A stretch of DNA of 15,125 bases from CAZVJA01 sp964626885 (GCA_964626885.1 CAZVJA010000122.1:1-15125); one strand, 5' to 3'; shown: positions 6,694 through 13,663, counted from the stretch's first letter. The notes: a model not told the origin generated them from the sequence alone. Numbers and translations: made by a program.

Positions 6694-7935
6694 TCAAGGG
6701 TTCGGCGGGAGCAGTGTCGGGCCGGAATCGTCCTTCGGCGGCTCGGCCGGTTTTTGTGTCGGGAGCTTTGGCGCGGGGAGCTTTGGCGCTGCAAGTTTTG
6801 GTGCCGTCCCTTCAGCCGGCTTCTCGCCTGCTGCCGGTTGCGGTACGCGGTTCTCGGGCACAGGGAGCGGCGGAACGAAGGGGGCATTCCCCAAATTCTT
6901 CTCTTGTGGAGAAGCAGGTTTCGGTGGGGCGGGAATACCATTGTCGAGACGCGGGGGTGCCGCGGCAGCGAAACCAAAATCGGGTGCGGAAACGCCACCG
7001 GGAGCAGGTGGACGGAGAAACGCCTCGAGATGAGCCCCCTTCCCCGCCAGCTTCATTGCGGTCTCGAAGAAGACCCCCGCTTGATTGTGTCGATCGAAAT
7101 GGAGCAGCACTCCCATCAGGAAGAGGCGGTCCGGGTCACGAATATCCCGCTGCACCCAGTCGGCCACGCGGTGTTTGATGTCGGACTTTTCGAGCGCGTT
7201 CGCCGGTCCGAAGAGTTGATCGAGCGGTTCACCGTTGGCGGGCCACGCAGAATCAATCGCGAGCCCCTTCTTGATCTGCGCGACGGCATCGGGGTAACGT
7301 CCCAGGGCGGTCAACACCATTCCGAGCCGAAAATGGGGCAACGCGGCATCCGGAGACATGCTCTCCGCGGCGGCGTAACTTTGGCAGGCGTTTTCGTAGT
7401 CGAGCTTTTTCAGCCACAAATCGCCATGACTCAGTCGTCGCAGGGTTGCCGCCTGAAGTTCCTCTGAGGTGAATTGAGGCGTGTAAGGAGCAGGAAGTGC
7501 GAGAGCGAAATTACTCCTGGCCGGAGCATTGCCCGCCTCGAAAGTCGACAACTCGCTAACGCCACCGCTGAAGTCGGGGGGCAGCCAGACCGGCGGCGTA
7601 TAGTAGTTGCCCACGTACCACGGCGGTACATAGCCACCGTAACTTCCATGCGCACACCCATAGCCGTAGTTGCCATACCAGCCGTAGGCACCGAAGGTGG
7701 GGTACAGGTAGATGTTGTAGTTTTGCGGCGAAACTGGAGACTCGAGCCCGCCGAGTCCATGCCACGGCTGGCCGTACTCGCGCTGATAGACATCGGCCGC
7801 AACCGTCGGGCCGTAATATCGGCCACCGGGGGTCATGAGACGGGGATACGAATAGCCTTGCCCGAAAAGGGCCCCGCCCGAGAACGTGACGGCCAGCATC
7901 GAACAAACGACCAACAGGGAACTGTAACGTCGCAT
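6694..7935 (-). CDS. Secreted TPR protein with Tyr/Gly-rich head and Pro/Lys-rich tail
   Basis: Unrecognised beyond its domains. The 413-residue protein starts at the ATG 7935-7933, preceded by AGGAGG with 6 nt spacing. Residues 1-25 form a signal peptide (MRRYSSLLVVCSMLAVTFSG...LFGQ). Residues 28-120 are very rich in Tyr, Gly, Trp and Pro (for example YGWYGNYGYG at 84-93). Residues about 165-300 contain tetratricopeptide-like helices (GDLWLKKLDYENACQSYAAAESMSPDAA, then FRLGMVLTALGRYPDAVAQIKKGLAIDSAW, and a third weaker unit). The tail, about 308-413, is Pro/Lys-rich and low in complexity, with APKL repeats. The plan suggests an exported scaffold in the periplasm or at the cell surface, typical of planctomycete secreted TPR proteins. 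That role is inference; no enzyme motif is present. A good promoter lies at 7974-8002. Confidence 0.85.
   Translation of the reverse strand: MRRYSSLLVVCSMLAVTFSGGALFGQGYSYPRLMTPGGRYYGPTVAADVYQREYGQPWHGLGGLESPVSPQNYNIYLYPTFGAYGWYGNYGYGCAHGSYGGYVPPWYVGNYYTPPVWLPPDFSGGVSELSTFEAGNAPARSNFALALPAPYTPQFTSEELQAATLRRLSHGDLWLKKLDYENACQSYAAAESMSPDAALPHFRLGMVLTALGRYPDAVAQIKKGLAIDSAWPANGEPLDQLFGPANALEKSDIKHRVADWVQRDIRDPDRLFLMGVLLHFDRHNQAGVFFETAMKLAGKGAHLEAFLRPPAPGGVSAPDFGFAAAAPPRLDNGIPAPPKPASPQEKNLGNAPFVPPLPVPENRVPQPAAGEKPAEGTAPKLAAPKLPAPKLPTQKPAEPPKDDSGPTLLPPNP
6761..6805 (-). repeat. 3 x 15-bp in-frame tandem repeat
   Basis: Two copies of GGGAGCTTTGGCGC plus one linking base, then one diverged copy (GCAAGTTTTGGTGCC), encode the APKLxAPKLP run in the tail of the TPR protein. 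The unit is a multiple of three, so copy-number change would lengthen the tail without breaking the frame. Confidence 0.7.
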
Positions 7936-7973
7936 GATCGTCCTCCTCAACCCGCCACAACCTTCTGCACATT

Positions 7974-8002
7974 ATTATGCGAACAGAGCAGCACCTGGTC
8001 AA
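7974..8002 (-). promoter_or_regulatory. Sigma-70-type promoter of the TPR gene
   Basis: On the minus strand, TTGACC (8002-7997), a 17-nt spacer and CATAAT (7979-7974). Each hexamer has one mismatch to consensus and the spacer is ideal. The start would fall near 7967, giving a leader of about 30 nt that contains the Shine-Dalgarno. Together with the 200-nt gap to the Bfd-like gene, this makes the TPR gene its own transcription unit. Confidence 0.65.
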
Positions 8003-8139
8003 TAAGGACCGGTCGGCGGTCGATGCCTGTCAGGGCTGAACCATGCACTGCTGTTTATGCCATCCAGAAACACATCAATATCTTTTGTCGATCTCGTAAG
8101 AGGGATCTGATGCGATAAAAATAATGCAAGGTTTAGCGA

Positions 8140-8448
8140 TCAAACGACGGAGGGCGGTGGAGTTGCCCCTGGCGGAGGGGTTCCCTTGCCGGCGCGGATG
8201 TAGTCCCCCCGTTGATGCGCGTACTCTTCGGCGGTAATCGGATCGGGGGAGAGCGCGGCTTCGGATTCGCCGAGGCGGGCCTGCTCGAAATACCTCTTCA
8301 AGAACGGAATGCACCAGCCGCAACCGGTTCCCGCGCCGCCACACTGGCTGATTTCGCTCGCCACGCGCGGCTTATGGACGCGGATGTAATTCAGGATCTT
8401 CCGTTTCGAGACGTGAAAGCAGTAACAGACTTTGTCGTCGAGTTCCAC
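8140..8448 (-). CDS. Bfd-like [2Fe-2S] cluster protein
   Basis: A 102-residue protein with the BFD/(2Fe-2S)-binding fold: VCYC (Cys8, Cys10) near the start and GTGCGWC (Cys43, Cys46) after 32 intervening residues. This matches the CxC...CxxC arrangement of bacterioferritin-associated ferredoxin. A further Cys36 lies in SQCGGAG. After residue 55 the sequence becomes a charged, then Pro-rich tail (GKGTPPPGATPPPSVV) not found in the 64-residue E. coli Bfd. The expected role is electron transfer or iron release/storage in the cytoplasm, although no bacterioferritin gene is in the window. The start is GTG at 8448-8446, only 20 nt after the stop of the zinc-ribbon/STN-like gene upstream, so co-transcription with it is likely. 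Confidence 0.85.
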   Translation of the reverse strand: MELDDKVCYCFHVSKRKILNYIRVHKPRVASEISQCGGAGTGCGWCIPFLKRYFEQARLGESEAALSPDPITAEEYAHQRGDYIRAGKGTPPPGATPPPSVV

Positions 8449-8468
8449 GGGATCGCCGTTTCCTTAAG

Positions 8469-9482
8469 TCATTTTTTCGGTACGGGGGCGTCCTGCAATT
8501 CGACGCCAAGATGCACACCGTCGGGACGGATTTCCATGATGAGGCCGGCCTGTTTCGCCAGAGCGCGGAGGATCTCGCCGACCGTTGTGTTCTCCAATTT
8601 CAACGTGATCGGCCGGGCAAGCCGATCCGCTAAACCTGGCTGCGCGGCCGCATCCGCAAATATCGGCACAGCCGCCAGTTCTCTCAGTTCCGGGAGCAGA
8701 TTCGAGAGCGGAACCGCTTTTGTCAACTCGTAACGGCGGATCGGTTGCTCCAGCAGAGCCGCAATGTCGACCGGCTTCGCGCCTGGTGACGTGTCGGTGC
8801 TTGTCTCCAAAGCAATACTCACCGGCTGCGCGGCGACGACCGGACTCCGCGTTTGCTCCACAACAGTCACTGGAGGTTTATGCTCCTCGAGCCTCGGCGG
8901 AATGATCGGTTCAGTTTCGGCGATCTCAGGGGGCAGGAGCACGGCTCCGGTCGGCGGCGGAACTGTATCGACTTGAGAGGCTAGTTTCACCGCCTCTGGT
9001 TTCACCGGTTCTTGATGCGGCATCTCCGGCGCGACGAGCGCGGCATCGGCAACAGTCGGCTCTCCTCTACCCCACGGCTTGATGAGACAGACCATCACCA
9101 GAGTGAACACCCCCGCGACGGTCCAGCTCAGCACCAGCGGATCGCGCAACATTCCGATTGCATGAATACAGCGGCTGCCGATCGATGTCATCAGTTGCTT
9201 TCCGCCAGTCGGACGCGCGGCGGCGTTTTTCTGCTGGCGCGGCGCGGGTTCTTTCCGCGCACCCTCCCTCGATGAGTGAGGTACGGATGATCGAGAACTC
9301 GCCGGTGCTTCCGCCGCTGCCGATAAACCCGCCCGGCGGATCGCGAAGCCCTCAGCCCCTTCCTCGACAACCTGAATGCTCGCCCGGCAATCGGGACAGG
9401 AGAACACCCGCCCCACGAGCGCGCGGTCCTGCACACGCAGCGGTGCCGCACACCAGGGGCAAGGGAGTGAATGCGGGGACAT
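8469..9482 (-). CDS. Zinc-ribbon / single-TM / STN-like C-terminal domain protein (short paralogue)
   Basis: Function not recognised. The 337-residue product has three parts. Residues 1-40 are a zinc ribbon with Cys8, Cys11, Cys29 and Cys32. A disordered Ser/Ala/Arg-rich stretch leads to one membrane helix at about 116-135 (VLSWTVAGVFTLVMVCLI) flanked by positive residues. After a Pro/Val/Glu-rich linker comes a globular end, about 245-325, with LLEQPIRRYEL...PLSNLLPELRELAAV...ITLKLENTTVGEILRALAKQAGLIMEI. That end resembles the STN/secretin short domain (alternating beta strands and helices with VGEILRALAKQAGL). The ribbon should be cytoplasmic and the C-terminal domain outside. It shares this plan with the gene at 9620-11380. 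The start is the ATG at 9482, with no clear Shine-Dalgarno and a 137-nt gap upstream. STN similarity is by pattern only. Confidence 0.8.
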   Translation of the reverse strand: MSPHSLPCPWCAAPLRVQDRALVGRVFSCPDCRASIQVVEEGAEGFAIRRAGLSAAAEAPASSRSSVPHSSREGARKEPAPRQQKNAAARPTGGKQLMTSIGSRCIHAIGMLRDPLVLSWTVAGVFTLVMVCLIKPWGRGEPTVADAALVAPEMPHQEPVKPEAVKLASQVDTVPPPTGAVLLPPEIAETEPIIPPRLEEHKPPVTVVEQTRSPVVAAQPVSIALETSTDTSPGAKPVDIAALLEQPIRRYELTKAVPLSNLLPELRELAAVPIFADAAAQPGLADRLARPITLKLENTTVGEILRALAKQAGLIMEIRPDGVHLGVELQDAPVPKK

Positions 9483-9619
9483 CAGGGGTTCTCGACAGAG
9501 GCGCAGCTACTGAATTATGAACAAGTTTTCCTATGCGATCGTTCCAGCACCCGGAGTCCGATGATTCGAACGAGCCTCTCGAAGGAGCCCGCGCTGAAAT
9601 TCACACATCACTTCGTATT

Positions 9620-11380
9620 CTACCGCGAGAGGTCCAGGGGTGTGATCCCTTTCGATTTCGCCATGGCGCGAACCGTTACGAGGATGCTCTTTTTTTCTTC
9701 GTCAATCAGCACGACCATCTGGTCATATGGCTTGAGGATCGCGGCGAGACACTCGATGGCGGGAACTTTCCCTAACTGCAACGTCTGCGGCATGTTTCGC
9801 GTGTATCCCGCTTGCCGAAGCCCGTCGCCGTCGACTTCCATCGACACTCCCGTCTCGGTCGAAATATAGGCGATCGCTTCGTGCAGCGGCGTCCGGCGAA
9901 AATCGACGGCAATCGGCTGCTGCAATCGTTCGGTGATCGTCAGCGGCTTTTGCGGCGATGCTAATGACGGTGCTTTCACCTCAGTTCGCGGGCGTCGAGA
10001 TTCATCCCAGGTGAGCAGCGCAGCCAAGGCCAGATTCGGAGCGGCACGCTCGGGGAGCAACGTCTCCCACAAGATTAACCTCGACTCAGTTTCGGCCCGC
10101 GTCGCCAATGCGGTCGCCTTGAGCATGGCGGGGAACCGTCCGATGATCCGCCGGCGTCCCTCATCCGCCGGATTCATGGACTCGACAGTCGTCATGACGG
10201 TTCTGGGGAGGTCGTCGAGCTTCGAGCGCAAGGTTCGTTCCAACTCCCGCGCGCGAACTTCCGCGCGATTGCGAACCAGAAGCTGCGATTCGAATGACTC
10301 GCTCACGTCCAAACTCCAAGCGATTCCCTCGACGGCCAATGGATCGAGCCAGTCGATGATGCTGCGGATCAATTCGGCGGACGCGGGACCAGCCAGCGCC
10401 TCGCGATAAAGCCGCAGATCATCCGGCCGGCAGATCAGTGAGAATGCGCGGCGGCCATCGGCGCGCGAGAGCAAATCTTCGATTGCCCGGTCGGTCGGGT
10501 TCGGCACCGTCGCGGCGTCCGACATCTCCCGTTCCAAGACTAACGGCCCGACGATAAAAGTTTTGGGATCAACGAGTGTCACGACACGATCCGCGGCGTG
10601 AATGGTCGGCGGCGAACCCGATTGGCCAGGTTGAACCGTTCCCTCGAACCGCTTCGCAAGCTCGTCCCCGTTTGTTTCTTCCGCCAAGCGAACCTTGGCC
10701 ACAATCTCGGGAGCAATCCCCTGCCCCTTGAGCAGGACTCCGAAAGTCACTTCCTCGATCTGCTCGGGGGGAAAGGTGGTGGTGCCGACGACTCCCCGCG
10801 CGACCCATTCCGAAACCGGTCCGACACATTTGCGAAGCCCGTTGTGCTGCCGATCGTTCCGCCACAATGTCGCCGGATGCAGATGGAGCACCATCCGCAC
10901 ACCGACTGGAAAGTAGGTCAAAGCGATCTCGGCTTTTTCGGTCGCGTCGTCACGTGGAGCAGCTTCGTTCGGAGCCACGTTCGCCGGTCGCGAGTTTTTC
11001 TCCGTCGATAGGCTGGCCGCTTCCTCTCCCTTTGATGGAATGAGCGGCACGCGCAGCGCGTAATATGCGCCAACCACCACCGCGACAAGCACGACGCCGA
11101 GCGCCCAGAAGAGACTCCGGCGCTGACGATCGCGCCGGCGAAGCGAACGCATCCGCGCCAGGCCACCGTCCGCACTCTCGACGACCGGCGGGAACTCAGC
11201 GGGCATTGTGGTTGCCGGCGGAGTCGAGACAACCGGCTTGGACGGCGGCGGCGGTTCGGCACTTCCAATAACAAACGGATGACGACACGCCGGACAGCGA
11301 ACTCGTCCCTGCATCTGAGCCGGATCGCGGAGCTTCAGCACTTGGCCGCAATTCGGACAGGAAATTGTGTCGTGCGGCAT
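9620..11380 (-). CDS. Zinc-ribbon / single-TM / STN-like C-terminal domain protein (long paralogue)
   Basis: Function not recognised. The 586 residues follow the same plan as the shorter gene downstream. The zinc ribbon is SCPNCG...VRCPACRHPF with Cys8, Cys11, Cys29 and Cys32, at exactly the same positions. A Pro-rich linker and a strongly basic patch (RSLRRRDRQRR at 78-88) come before one membrane helix at about 90-109. A large extracytoplasmic region of about 370 residues follows, with a start (YFPVGVRMVLHLHPATLW) that I cannot place in a family. The end, about 485-586, reads LQQPIAVDFRRTPLHEAIAYISTETGVSMEV...LQLGKVPAIECLAAILKPYDQMVVLI, an STN-like pattern. It lies 48 nt after ispD and is probably co-transcribed with it. 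The start is the ATG at 11380; the Shine-Dalgarno is weak. Confidence 0.82.
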   Translation of the reverse strand: MPHDTISCPNCGQVLKLRDPAQMQGRVRCPACRHPFVIGSAEPPPPSKPVVSTPPATTMPAEFPPVVESADGGLARMRSLRRRDRQRRSLFWALGVVLVAVVVGAYYALRVPLIPSKGEEAASLSTEKNSRPANVAPNEAAPRDDATEKAEIALTYFPVGVRMVLHLHPATLWRNDRQHNGLRKCVGPVSEWVARGVVGTTTFPPEQIEEVTFGVLLKGQGIAPEIVAKVRLAEETNGDELAKRFEGTVQPGQSGSPPTIHAADRVVTLVDPKTFIVGPLVLEREMSDAATVPNPTDRAIEDLLSRADGRRAFSLICRPDDLRLYREALAGPASAELIRSIIDWLDPLAVEGIAWSLDVSESFESQLLVRNRAEVRARELERTLRSKLDDLPRTVMTTVESMNPADEGRRRIIGRFPAMLKATALATRAETESRLILWETLLPERAAPNLALAALLTWDESRRPRTEVKAPSLASPQKPLTITERLQQPIAVDFRRTPLHEAIAYISTETGVSMEVDGDGLRQAGYTRNMPQTLQLGKVPAIECLAAILKPYDQMVVLIDEEKKSILVTVRAMAKSKGITPLDLSR

Positions 11381-11428
11381 GCTGGAACTCGTTCGATCAC
11401 TTGATCGGCCAGACGCGTTACCCGGAAA

Positions 11429-12172
11429 TCAGAACATCCGCGGTTCTTCGTCGGCAAAGGGATGCAAAGCGCGCAGCACTTTCGCCTTCGGCAATGCATC
11501 CACCACCGCCTCCGCCATGCGAAAATCGGAACCGGTGGTGATCTTGAAGTTCATCGGTGACCCCTCAACCACTTTGACCGGGTGCCCCATCTGCTCGACC
11601 AGCTGCGCTTCGTCGGTCGCTTTCAACGAGCCGCGCCGCGCGAACGCGTCCATCAACAACTGTCGGCGAAAGACCTGCGGGGTTTGCGCCTCCCACAACC
11701 CGTCGCGCGCAACCGTCTCCTGAATTGTCTTGTCCGGGCCGACTCGCTTCAAAGTCGCAGCAACCGGCACGGCGGGAATGGCTGCCCCGCTCTCTTCGGC
11801 CGCGCGAAACACGGCGTCGATCCACTCATTGACGATCAACGGCCGGGCGGCATCGTGCACGGCAACATACTCAGCGTCGGGGCGAACGCTTGCCAATCCG
11901 TTCTGGACCGACTCAAACCGTTCCGACCCGCCGGCCACGATGTCGATGTTCATGAACGCGAGGTTCGGCCGGAATTTCTCCTTGAACCATTCCATGTCTT
12001 CCGGCGAGACGACGAGCACCGTCTGCACGACGTCGTCCCGAGCGACGAACAGTTCAGCCGAACGAATCCAGACCGCACGCCCCTTCAACTCGACGAACGG
12101 CTTCTTCCGCTTGTTGGCGGAAAACCGCGTGCTCCGGCCGGCCGCCGGCAGAATCACGGCAAATTTCGCCAT
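11429..12172 (-). CDS. ispD: 2-C-methyl-D-erythritol 4-phosphate cytidylyltransferase (MEP pathway)
   Basis: A 247-residue cytidylyltransferase that couples MEP with CTP to give CDP-ME, the third step of non-mevalonate isoprenoid synthesis. Seen: the Gly/Ala-rich nucleotide loop LPAAGRSTRF at 8-17 with Arg16 and a following Lys24 (KKPF), GGSERFESVQNGL at 81-93, VHDAARPLI at 105-113 (metal/CTP site), TPQVF at 164-168, ATDEAQLVE at 185-193, and MNFKITTGSDF at 207-217, where the family more often has NIKIT-PED. The ATG at 12172 has AGGAGG 6 nt upstream. No ispF follows; the next gene is the long zinc-ribbon protein, 48 nt away. A possible promoter is noted at 12316-12344. Confidence 0.92.
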   Translation of the reverse strand: MAKFAVILPAAGRSTRFSANKRKKPFVELKGRAVWIRSAELFVARDDVVQTVLVVSPEDMEWFKEKFRPNLAFMNIDIVAGGSERFESVQNGLASVRPDAEYVAVHDAARPLIVNEWIDAVFRAAEESGAAIPAVPVAATLKRVGPDKTIQETVARDGLWEAQTPQVFRRQLLMDAFARRGSLKATDEAQLVEQMGHPVKVVEGSPMNFKITTGSDFRMAEAVVDALPKAKVLRALHPFADEEPRMF

Positions 12173-12315
12173 CGTACTCCTCCTCGACGGGCCGGGATGC
12201 CCCGCGCGTGCAACTCATCCACCAAAAACCCAACGCCAACTCGTATCCCGGTGGACGTCGAAAACCTGCTTGGGTTCGAACCGGAACATCCTGGAACCTC
12301 CGATCCTCACCTGAA

Positions 12316-12344
12316 ATGATAGTTCCCCACGCACCCGCGAACAA
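12316..12344 (-). promoter_or_regulatory. Possible promoter of ispD
   Basis: On the minus strand, TTGTTC (12344-12339), 17 nt, then TATCAT (12321-12316). The -10 has five of six consensus bases and the -35 only three. It would give a leader of about 137 nt. This is a weak call based on hexamer match and spacing only. Confidence 0.3.
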
Positions 12345-12408
12345 CGTCCCGGCTCGCGAGAAGAGCACTCGCCACCCCTCGGAAGCACGCGGCACGCCCA
12401 GATGAGTT

Positions 12409-12426
12409 GTTATGCTGAAGCATAAC
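12409..12426. repeat. Perfect 8-bp palindrome
   Basis: GTTATGCT-GA-AGCATAAC is fully symmetric except for the two central bases. As RNA it would fold into a 7-bp stem with a four-base loop. There is no T-run on either side, so it is not a terminator. It lies about 240 bp upstream of ispD and at the left border of the accessory pocket. It could be an operator or a mobile hairpin repeat. Confidence 0.45.
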
Positions 12427-12572
12427 CTACAAAACTGAATCCCCGGCAGGCGAACTACATCGCATACCACCTGGCGAAATTCCTCAACGTCCCGCTGTCG
12501 CAGAACGACGCCGCGACAACCCATGGCCGCTTCCCCGCGTCGCTCAGGGGTTGGGGAACGGGAGGCGATTAG
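12426..12572 (+). pseudogene. Start-less coding remnant
   Basis: Between an in-frame TAA at 12423-12425 and a TAG at 12570-12572 the plus strand encodes about 48 residues with protein-like composition (LNPRQANYIAYHLAKFLN, then VPLSQNDAATTHGRFPASL). About 80 percent of codons end in G or C, as in the real genes around it. There is no ATG, GTG or TTG start; only a CTG (12435) is available. This suggests a leftover piece of a former gene. I do not recognise the family. A chance reading frame remains possible because the stretch is short. Confidence 0.3.
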
Positions 12573-12602
12573 CAAATCGCTGCCGCGCTAATTTCTCACA
12601 TA

Positions 12603-12935
12603 TCAAGGTCCGAGGATCGGACAAATGGCGATCCAGTACACATAGTAATTGCCCGCTGAATTATCGCTTCCGACTCGGAAATGAGTTCGAGCCACGCCTT
12701 GAAGCGTCTCGACATGCTTCACTTCCTGCCCGGCGTGGAACCAATAAGGCTGAAGGATAACAATCGGGATGTCATCGAAGACTCTATCAAAGTTGACTTC
12801 GACGAATGGAGTTGTCTTCTTAAAGAAACCGAATTGAATGTCAAATTTGGCCCCATCCGGCAGTTCTGGCGCGTATAGACGAAGGCCATTGGCATCGATC
12901 AAATCGGCGGGATCAACTTCGGTGTTTTGACTCAT
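12603..12935 (-). CDS. Small H-type-lectin-like domain protein
   Basis: The 110-residue product starts at the ATG 12935-12933, with AAGGAG 7 nt upstream. The frame stays open for 85 more codons upstream, but the strong ribosome site fixes this start. The core, about residues 43-106, reads FVEVNFDRVFDDIPIVILQPYW...VETLQGVARTHFRVGSDNSAGNYYVYWIAI. The order of strands (F..VxF...F...PxV...., V......xFxV....., then WIAI) matches the H-type lectin domain, known from sugar-binding agglutinins such as discoidin and from phage and bacterial surface proteins. There is no signal peptide, no membrane helix and no Cys pairing. Codon use is visibly less GC-rich than in ispD or the esterase, so recent acquisition is plausible. 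The lectin assignment is by pattern; the ligand is unknown. Confidence 0.6.
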   Translation of the reverse strand: MSQNTEVDPADLIDANGLRLYAPELPDGAKFDIQFGFFKKTTPFVEVNFDRVFDDIPIVILQPYWFHAGQEVKHVETLQGVARTHFRVGSDNSAGNYYVYWIAICPILGP

Positions 12936-13268
12936 TCGAGTCTCCTTCGATCGTTTAGGAAAAGGTGACAGACCCAAACGCAGGAACATATCCGTCGCCC
13001 ATCCGAATTGCAATAATTTGCTGATGTCAGAGGGTGTGCCGAAGCATTCGCGAGTCTCCCGGTCAACGGTATTCGCATGGTGGGCTATCATAATCAAATT
13101 GTTGACGCGACTCTGCCCAAAATATCCAACGGGCGTATAATGCTCACGGTGTAGAGTTTTCTGCTCTCGGCTGCCGTGCAGACTTTTCAAATCGGGGACA
13201 TTTTCGACGGTTTACATTTGGTTTGGCTACACCGTGGCTAGACGATTCGCGATAGGAGGCGAGGGGTG
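12936..13268. other. Intergenic region between divergent genes, mostly unexplained
   Basis: 333 nt of lower GC between the lectin-like gene (minus) and the truncated zinc-ribbon gene (plus). Apart from the weak promoter at 12985-13013, the minus frame stays open to 13190 and reads like protein in places (HYTPVGYFGQSRVNNLIMIA, then GTPSDISKLLQFGWATDMFL), but it has no ribosome site and no family I know. No RNA gene or strong repeat is seen. Confidence 0.4.
12985..13013 (-). promoter_or_regulatory. Possible promoter of the lectin-like gene
   Basis: On the minus strand, TTGCAA (13013-13008), 17 nt, TATGTT (12990-12985). Four of six bases match in each hexamer and the spacing is ideal. The start would be near 12978, about 43 nt before the ATG. 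It supports the 12935 start over any upstream one, but only weakly. Confidence 0.3.
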
Positions 13269-13565
13269 ATGGAAGTGAAAAAGTGCATTTTTTGTCGAAA
13301 GCCTTTCACAAAGATGCACAGTAGTCAGGCGCCGGGGATTCCGGCCGAGGTGATCGAATGCCCGCGATGCGGTGTGTACAAGGTAAGCCTGCCTTATTCG
13401 ATTGCATTCGAGAGCGATGATGCAATGCCGATCGAAGACGCCCATCTCATCGCTGGGTGGCCCAGCTTGGCGCTTCGCCTAGCTGGGCGGCGCAGCTGCA
13501 AGAGGTGTCATCGAAGACGGACGACGAGCCTCGGATGCTGCGCGCCCCCTTTCATCGAAGTCTGA
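13269..13565 (+). pseudogene. Truncated zinc-ribbon protein gene, 3' part replaced by repeats
   Basis: A good AGGAGG at 13254-13259 precedes GTG-ATG (13266/13269). About 60 sensible residues follow: CIFCRKPF, a linker, then ECPRCGVYKVSLPYSIAF, giving a CxxC...CxxC metal site, and PIEDAHLIAGW. From about 13455 the frame runs into a hairpin repeat. The rest (SLALRLAGRRSCKRCHRRRTTSLGCC) is Arg/Cys-rich read-through of repeat DNA, ending at a TGA at 13563-13565. The intact N-terminal signals and nonsense tail indicate a gene cut short by insertion or deletion. It might still make a small metal-binding peptide. The parent family is not recognised. Confidence 0.5.
13460..13488. repeat. Hairpin repeat, imperfect 13-bp stem
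   Basis: GCCCAGCT-T-GGCG, a 3-nt loop centred at 13474, then CGCC-T-AGCTGGGC. One T-T mismatch interrupts an otherwise perfect stem. It sits where the truncated zinc-ribbon gene loses its sense, so it may mark the insertion point. Confidence 0.6.
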
Positions 13566-13606
13566 CCTCTTGTCAGCGTCGCTGACCCACCTTGAAGCAA
13601 GGTGGG
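13499..13606. repeat. Cluster of inverted repeats (MITE/REP-like)
   Basis: Three nested or adjacent palindromes. CAAGAGGT (13499-13506) faces ACCTCTTG (13565-13572) across 58 bp. GTCAGC-GTC-GCTGAC lies at 13572-13586. CCCACCTTG-AAG-CAAGGTGGG (13586-13606) is a perfect 9-bp stem. They abut end to end, which is unusual for chance and fits short mobile or recombinogenic repeats. No transposase is present. Confidence 0.55.
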
Positions 13607-13626
13607 CCACCCGCCACCATCCGCGC

Positions 13627-13660
13627 AAAAAAAAGACGCCGCAGGTGAATGCGGCGTCTT
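13627..13660 (-). terminator. Rho-independent terminator of tRNA-Gln
   Basis: AAGACGCCGCA (13633-13643) pairs perfectly with TGCGGCGTCTT (13650-13660) across a 6-nt loop. Read on the minus strand the stem ends in a run of eight T (13634-13627). It starts 4 nt after the tRNA 3' end and clearly serves it. Confidence 0.92.
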
Positions 13661-13663
13661 GAG

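Noticed and set aside
9500..9535. CATAAT -10-like box before the short zinc-ribbon gene
   Set aside because: No acceptable -35 at 16-18 nt and no correctly placed extended -10.
12054..12575. 173-codon minus-strand open frame overlapping the start of ispD
   Set aside because: Out of frame with ispD over its 3' part, no recognisable domain, and no good start signal.
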